Shown here: piece after piece, positions 63,713 through 64,000 of the stretch | Layout: each line of letters begins with the position of its first letter | Position numbering within the stretch: the stretch's first letter is position 1 | Assembly: GCF_029968035.1 (NCBI RefSeq) | Contig: NZ_JASCIQ010000032.1 | Coordinates: 1 to 64,000 of the forward strand | Reading direction: 5' to 3' | Length of the DNA stretch: 64,000 nt | Source of the DNA: Streptomyces cavernicola | GTDB taxonomy: Bacteria > Actinomycetota > Actinomycetes > Streptomycetales > Streptomycetaceae | Notes under the pieces: model-generated | Databases searched by the model: none | Seen by the model: only the letters and a program-made list of their open reading frames with translations | Told to the model about the DNA's origin: nothing | Position numbers and translations under genes: made by a program

Positions 63713-64000
63713 TTACCCGGCCAGCTTCACCTTGGAGCCCGTGACCGTGATCTGCACGCCGTCCGCCCGCGCCTCGACCTTGTCGAGCTCGATGCCCTCC
63801 GGGAGGCCGTCGACGACCTGCTCGAAGTCGGTGATCTCCCGCATCCGCTGTTCCGCGACCGGCACGGCGCCCAGCTTCGGCAGCTTGTCGGCGTGCACCT
63901 GCACGGTCTTGCCGCCCTCGACCTTGGCCGAGCTGACCACCTCGACCGGCTCCGGCAGGCTTTGGCCGAGCACGGTCGCCTGCACCTGGACCTTGATCTT
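63713..64000 (-). CDS. DUF2993 (LmeA-like) phospholipid-binding protein, partial
   Basis: Only the C-terminal 95 residues are in the window; the start lies beyond 64000. The visible part reads IKVQVQATVLGQSLPEPVEV and continues with LGAVPVAEQRMREITDFEQVVDGLPEGIELDKVEARADGVQITVTGSKV, matching the DUF2993 (LmeA) beta-barrel family. LmeA in mycobacteria is a periplasmic protein that binds phospholipids and supports lipomannan synthesis. The usual signal peptide is not visible. The role in streptomycetes is unknown. Confidence 0.8.
   Translation of the reverse strand, partial: KIKVQVQATVLGQSLPEPVEVVSSAKVEGGKTVQVHADKLPKLGAVPVAEQRMREITDFEQVVDGLPEGIELDKVEARADGVQITVTGSKVKLAG

Overview
The window is a piece of Streptomyces chromosome. 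It has very high GC, nearly universal G or C at third codon positions, frequent GTG and some TTG starts, and many apparently leaderless genes. Gene content and order match a core-chromosome stretch known from other streptomycetes: msiK, rlmB, cysS, ispF, ispD, carD, phoP-phoR-phoU, gpmA, mshA, hbhA-like, rsiG, dtd, ygfZ, nur and sseA. The species cannot be told from the sequence. Gene names rest on family motifs and synteny read by eye; no database search was run.

Layout. 0.2-2.9 kb: a haem-sensing set, with secreted HbpS divergent from the SenS-SenR two-component system. 3-9.5 kb: a hypothetical gene, a pentapeptide-repeat protein, an FAD oxidoreductase, an 820-bp repeat field, a DHA2 efflux pump and an Eis-like acetyltransferase. 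9.5-15.1 kb: an accessory block holding an XRE/DUF397 pair, three small linked genes, and an ESX (type VII)-like substrate cluster (WXG100-like protein, 739-aa DUF6571-type protein, membrane-anchored protein) that ends in a frameshifted, truncated remnant. 15-26.3 kb: metabolic and regulatory genes, including an SSAT-like acetyltransferase beside an amine-oxidase-type flavoprotein, secreted phospholipase A2, an Lrp/LysE pair, an MFS/XRE pair and a Tat-exported GH89 alpha-N-acetylglucosaminidase.

26.5-36.5 kb: tRNA-Thr, the shared sugar-ABC ATPase MsiK, a nucleotidyltransferase, a DoxX membrane protein, then RlmB, CysS, IspF/IspD (MEP isoprenoid pathway) and CarD. 37-41 kb: a lipoprotein and the phosphate regulators PhoP/PhoR divergent from PhoU, with clear PHO boxes between them. 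41-50.3 kb: two methyltransferases, phosphoglycerate mutase, an MFS pump, MshA (first step of mycothiol synthesis) with a YbjN protein, an NlpC/P60 endopeptidase and a receiver-PP2C phosphatase.

50.4-64 kb: DUF2516, an HbhA-like protein and an XRE regulator with a perfect operator, in the same order as around hbhA in Mycobacterium; a GntR-HAD-HAD set; a second Eis-like enzyme; asparaginase; RsiG (c-di-GMP-responsive anti-sigma-WhiG); Dtd; YgfZ; the nickel regulator Nur; a nitrobindin-like protein lacking its haem ligand; and a sulfur operon (sseA-DUF1416) preceded by a 26-codon cysteine-containing leader peptide.

Besides genes, the window has several tandem repeats (periods 13, 16, 27, 41 and 53 bp), a modular dispersed repeat family at five or more intergenic sites, and many long hairpins. 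I did not find a phage, insertion sequence, CRISPR array or biosynthetic cluster. The most unusual items are the decaying ESX-like locus, the repeat family, the isolated AT-rich palindrome in the carD-lipoprotein gap, and the sulfur leader peptide.
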